DNA of 16,688 bases from CAYZYO01 sp964482585. GTDB taxonomy: Bacteria; Bacillota; Syntrophomonadia; Syntrophomonadales; Syntrophomonadaceae. Position 1 is the first letter of the stretch, and every line of letters begins with the position of its first letter. Below are positions 13,412-16,688 of this stretch, piece by piece. Position numbers and translations under genes: made by a program. The notes beneath the pieces were generated by a model. That model was not told where the DNA came from. It saw nothing but the letters and a program-made list of their open reading frames with translations, and searched no databases. The stretch spans positions 1 to 16,688 of the forward strand of contig CAYZYO010000050.1 of assembly GCA_964482585.1 (NCBI GenBank), in the 5' to 3' direction.

Positions 13412-15025
13412 TTAATGTTTAAAATGCCTGGTTCCCGTAAAGACCATGGCGATTCCATTTTTATTACATTCATCTATACTTTCCTGGTCACGTATTGATC
13501 CACCTGGTTGAATTATTGCTTTAATACCATATTGAGCTGCTATTTCTACCGTATCTTTAAAAGGGAAGAAGGCGTCTGAGGCCATTACTGCACCTTCACA
13601 TTTTTCTTTTCCATTTTCAAGTGCAATTGCAGCACTACCTACCCGGTTCATCTGCCCTGCTCCTACTCCAATAATCATATCATCTTTAGCAATTACAATA
13701 GCATTTGATTTTACATGGCCCACAACCTTCCAGGCCAATACCATTTCTTCTAACTGATTTTTAGTGGGTGCCGTTTCGGTAACTACCTTAAGGTTATTCA
13801 GGTCAAGTTCAATCGTATCGCTTTCCTGGACTACGAAACCACCATCAACACTTTTAACCTGTAGTCTATCTCCTCCGGTAATTGGCAGCTCTAGTAACCT
13901 CAAGTTGGGCTTGGCTTTTAAACACTCCAGGGCATCCTCATCATAGCCGGGTGCAATAATCACTTCCATAAAAGGCCCGGCCGCTTTTTGAGCAGTCACT
14001 AAATCCACAGCCCGGTTAAAAGCAATTATACCTCCATAAGCAGAAACCGGATCACCGGCAAATGCTTTATCATAAGCCTCATCAAGCCTAGCAGCAACCC
14101 CTGTCCCACAGGGATTAGTGTGTTTTACTATTACACAGGCCGGTTTAGTAAATTCCCGGGCTAGTGCCCAAGCTGCCTGGGTATCTATAATATTATTATA
14201 GGAAAGCTCCTTGCCATTTAACTGAATAGCTCCAGGTAGTCCGGTTTCTTTAGTGTCGCTTGTATAAAAACACGCTTTTTGGTGAGGATTTTCACCATAG
14301 CGAAGTTCATATACCCTGGTTCCGGTTATTGTAAACCGTTCAGGAAACAGCATATCCGGTTGAGGTTCTTCTTCATTCAGCTCATCTTCTATTTCTTTTA
14401 AGAAAGGTCCGAAAAAGTCTGGAGTTGCATACTGGTCTTTCTGTTTAACTGCAGCCTGGCTTAGATAAGAACTTATCATACTATCATAGGAAGCGGTATG
14501 ACTAAAAGCTTTTAAAGCCAATTTTAGCCTGTTTTCCCTGCTAATATTCCCTTTATTCTTTAATTCCTCTAAAACTGCCCGGTAATCATCTGGCTCTACT
14601 ATTATTATTACATCTTCATAATTCTTAGCCGCCGATCTTACCATTGATGGCCCGCCAATATCGATGTTTTCAATTGCCTCTGGAAGAGTAACATCTGGTT
14701 TGCTTATAGTCTCCCTAAATGGGTAAAGGTTAACCACAACTATATCGATGGTGTCTATCTGGTTTTCGCTCAGCTGCTGCATATGTTCCGGAGTTCTCCG
14801 GGCAAGTATTCCTCCATGGATTTTCGGATGAAGGGTTTTTACCCTTCCATTAAGTATTTCTGGAAAACCTGTAACCTCCGCTACCTGGGTTACTTTTATT
14901 CCTGCTTCGCGGATTGTACGAAAAGTACCTCCGGTTGATATAATGTCATATCCCAGGTTTTCAATCCCCCGGGCAAAATCCACTATACCATCCTTGTTAG
15001 ATACGCTAATTAATGCTCTTTTCAT
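13412..15025 (-). CDS. purH: Bifunctional AICAR transformylase / IMP cyclohydrolase PurH
   Basis: PurH carries out the last two steps to IMP: formylation of AICAR with 10-formyl-THF, then ring closure. The N-terminal MGS-like cyclohydrolase domain (1 to about 190) shows STGGTFRTIREAG, GFPEILNGRVKTLHPKIHGGILARR and IDIGGPSMVRSAAKN. The transformylase domain shows LRYGENPHQK, the catalytic Lys301-His302 in VKHTNPCGTG, DPVSAYGGIIAFNR, VGAGQMNRVGSA and SDAFFPFKDTVEIAA. The start is 15025 (MKRALISVSNKDG), 8 nt after AAAGGAGG (15034-15041). An ATG at 15061 would add 12 non-family residues. At 537 residues it is slightly longer than the usual 510-530, owing to an acidic linker near 200-230. PurH also uses the AICAR released by HisHF. 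Confidence 0.98.
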   Translation of the reverse strand: MKRALISVSNKDGIVDFARGIENLGYDIISTGGTFRTIREAGIKVTQVAEVTGFPEILNGRVKTLHPKIHGGILARRTPEHMQQLSENQIDTIDIVVVNLYPFRETISKPDVTLPEAIENIDIGGPSMVRSAAKNYEDVIIIVEPDDYRAVLEELKNKGNISRENRLKLALKAFSHTASYDSMISSYLSQAAVKQKDQYATPDFFGPFLKEIEDELNEEEPQPDMLFPERFTITGTRVYELRYGENPHQKACFYTSDTKETGLPGAIQLNGKELSYNNIIDTQAAWALAREFTKPACVIVKHTNPCGTGVAARLDEAYDKAFAGDPVSAYGGIIAFNRAVDLVTAQKAAGPFMEVIIAPGYDEDALECLKAKPNLRLLELPITGGDRLQVKSVDGGFVVQESDTIELDLNNLKVVTETAPTKNQLEEMVLAWKVVGHVKSNAIVIAKDDMIIGVGAGQMNRVGSAAIALENGKEKCEGAVMASDAFFPFKDTVEIAAQYGIKAIIQPGGSIRDQESIDECNKNGIAMVFTGTRHFKH

Positions 15026-15095
15026 AAATATGTCCTCCTTTATTAGTAAAAAGTCAATCATATCTAAGTATTAGTCTTAGTGATTTGCTTTAGAA

Positions 15096-15722
15096 TTATT
15101 TAATTATTACCTTATGACCATCAATAAAAATCCTGCCTTCAGCAAATAACTGCAGGGCTCTCCAGTAAATCTTATGTTCTTCAACCAGTATCCTTGAACT
15201 CAGGCTCTCTTCGGTATCATCCTGGTAGACAGGGACTACCGATTGCATTATTATTGGTCCCGTATCCATTCCTGCATCAACTATATGTACGGTACAGCCG
15301 CTGTATCTTACTCCATAATCTAAAGCCTGTTTCTGGGCATGTAGCCCGGTAAATGACGGCAGTAACGCAGGATGTATATTAACTACCCTCAAGTTAAAAG
15401 CCTGTAAAAAAGTGCTGCCAACCAGTCTCATATAACCTGCGAGAGCAACCATATTAATATTATGATCGTTTAGTATTCTTACCATGGTTTTTTCATATTC
15501 TTCCCGGTTAGGAAACTCTGCCGGTTCAATATAAACCGGTTTGATCCCCCTTGATTTAGCCTTTTTAATAGCAAGGGCTTCTTTTTTATCACTGATTAAA
15601 AGTCTTAGTTCGGCATTTAAATCTCCACTTTCAACAGCCCTGCACAGGGCGTCAAAGTTACTGCCTCTCCCTGATGCTAGTACTGCCAGCCTTAGCTTGC
15701 CAGGCTTCGTAACTCTTATCAT
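15096..15722 (-). CDS. purN: Phosphoribosylglycinamide formyltransferase PurN
   Basis: PurN transfers a formyl group from 10-formyl-THF to GAR, the third step of purine synthesis. The catalytic trio is present at the expected spacing: Asn115 and His117 in VVNIHPALLPSF, and Asp153 in DAGMDTGPII. The phosphate loop LAVLASGRGSNFDAL opens the protein. At 208 residues it has normal length. ATG 15722 overlaps the purM stop by 4 nt (ATGA), with AAAGGAG inside the end of purM, so the two are translationally coupled. purH starts 70 nt downstream. Confidence 0.98.
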   Translation of the reverse strand: MIRVTKPGKLRLAVLASGRGSNFDALCRAVESGDLNAELRLLISDKKEALAIKKAKSRGIKPVYIEPAEFPNREEYEKTMVRILNDHNINMVALAGYMRLVGSTFLQAFNLRVVNIHPALLPSFTGLHAQKQALDYGVRYSGCTVHIVDAGMDTGPIIMQSVVPVYQDDTEESLSSRILVEEHKIYWRALQLFAEGRIFIDGHKVIIK

Positions 15723-16688
15723 ATTATAATTACTCCTTTATTGCCTGAGGTTACCCTTCCTATTACTATAGGTTTTTCTCCTAAAACCTGCAAGTGGTCT
15801 AATACCAGGTCACAATTCTGCTCGGCAGTTATTAACGTATAGCCGATTCCCATGTTAAAAGTCCTGAACATCTCATTTCTATCGACATGTCCGAGTTCTT
15901 CTATCATGGTAAAAATAGGTTTTGATCCGTAAATTGAACTATCAATTTCCGCCCCGGTATTTTCAGGAAGTATCCTCTGCAGGTTTTCGACAATTCCCCC
16001 ACCAGTTATATGAGCCATTCCTTTTATTTCTATTTCATTAATTACAGGAAGTATTATTTTAACATAAATCCTGGTGGGAATAAGCAATTCTTCACCCAGA
16101 GTTTTTCCCAGTTCGTCTATATACTTGTCTAATTTAATCCCTGCCTTTTCCAATAACACCTTCCTGGCTAACGAATATCCATTAGAATGGATTCCGGAAG
16201 AAGGCAGTCCAATTATAATATCTCCACTGGCTATGGTATTTCCATTTATTATTCCTGATCGTTCCACAACTCCTACTGCAAATCCCGCTAAATCGTATTC
16301 ATTTTCTTTATAAAAACCAGGCATTTCAGCAGTTTCACCTCCAATAAGGGAACATCCTGCATCAATACAACCCTGGCTAACTCCTTTAACCAGTGATTCA
16401 ACTAAATAGGGATCAAGTTTTCCTAACCCGATATAATCAAGAAAAAACAGGGGTTCAGCACCATGTACCAGTATATCGTTTACACACATTGCTACCAGGT
16501 CTATTCCTACCGTATCATGTATACCCAGCATCTGGGATATTCTTAACTTGGTTCCTACTCCATCAGTTCCAGATACCAGAACCGGTTCATCATACTTTTT
16601 ATTATCTAAAGCAAAAAATCCGGCAAATGATCCGATATCAGTTAAAACTTCCGGTCTTCTAGTATTTCCAACCCATTTTTTAATCATT
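15719..16688 (-). CDS. purM: AIR synthetase PurM, 5' end cut by window edge
   Basis: PurM closes the imidazole ring, converting FGAM to AIR with ATP. It is an ATP-binding protein of the PurM/PurL/HypE/ThiL superfamily. Visible hallmarks are VSGTDGVGTKLRISQ, GIDLVAMCVNDILVHGAEPLFFLDYIG, CSLIGGETAEMPGFY, GLPSSGIHSNGYSLARKVL and MAHITGGGIVENLQRILP. The 322 residues present begin at MIKKWVGNTRRPEV, which aligns with an internal L-I-K-K-Y-V-like segment of the family. The Met is therefore probably internal, and about 20-30 N-terminal residues lie beyond the right edge. Its stop overlaps purN. The promoter and any purine control element of the whole cluster should lie outside this window. Confidence 0.97.
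   Translation of the reverse strand, partial: MIKKWVGNTRRPEVLTDIGSFAGFFALDNKKYDEPVLVSGTDGVGTKLRISQMLGIHDTVGIDLVAMCVNDILVHGAEPLFFLDYIGLGKLDPYLVESLVKGVSQGCIDAGCSLIGGETAEMPGFYKENEYDLAGFAVGVVERSGIINGNTIASGDIIIGLPSSGIHSNGYSLARKVLLEKAGIKLDKYIDELGKTLGEELLIPTRIYVKIILPVINEIEIKGMAHITGGGIVENLQRILPENTGAEIDSSIYGSKPIFTMIEELGHVDRNEMFRTFNMGIGYTLITAEQNCDLVLDHLQVLGEKPIVIGRVTSGNKGVIII

Overview
The window looks like chromosomal DNA from a spore-forming, anaerobic-type Firmicute (class Clostridia is my inference). Supporting this are AT-leaning sequence with strong AGGAGG-type ribosome binding sites, a small Spo0E-family gene, a short HisG paired with a HisZ regulatory subunit, a fused HisIE and a Gram-positive-style purMNHD order. 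No transposase, integrase, phage or CRISPR gene is visible. Species cannot be named from the sequence.

Layout. Bases 1-290 hold a tRNA-Leu(UAG) gene on the plus strand, with a perfect consensus sigma-A promoter and an intrinsic terminator. Bases 312-2060 form a small minus-strand cluster: a 53-residue Spo0E-like protein, a YhhQ-type queuosine precursor transporter and an aldo/keto reductase. An AT-rich divergent intergenic region separates it from a plus-strand CNNM/CBS/CorC membrane protein gene (2342-3673).

From 3739 to the right edge everything is on the minus strand and is transcribed right to left. First come purM (cut by the window edge), purN, purH and purD. Then come a small three-helix membrane protein and an HD-domain phosphohydrolase, neither with an assigned role. 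Last come hisZ, hisG, hisD, hisB, hisH, hisA, hisF and hisIE. Most junctions are short or overlapping, so long co-transcription is likely. The exception is a 436-base noncoding gap between hisZ and hisG.

How the genes work together. HisG/HisZ, HisIE, HisA, HisH/HisF, HisB and HisD cover histidine synthesis from PRPP, except the transaminase (HisC) and histidinol-phosphatase, which must be encoded elsewhere. HisHF releases AICAR, which is a substrate of PurH, so the pur-his arrangement joins two pathways through a shared intermediate.

The least ordinary parts are the hisZ-hisG gap and the two unassigned genes between purD and hisZ. The gap contains a pair of inverted REP-like hairpins with compensatory base changes, a 12-bp triplet tandem repeat and a degenerate CACAGAT repeat. 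Several starts were moved from the longest open frame to a Met or GTG with a proper ribosome binding site (AKR, hisF, purH, hisA, hisB). I see no wholly new defence or mobile system here.
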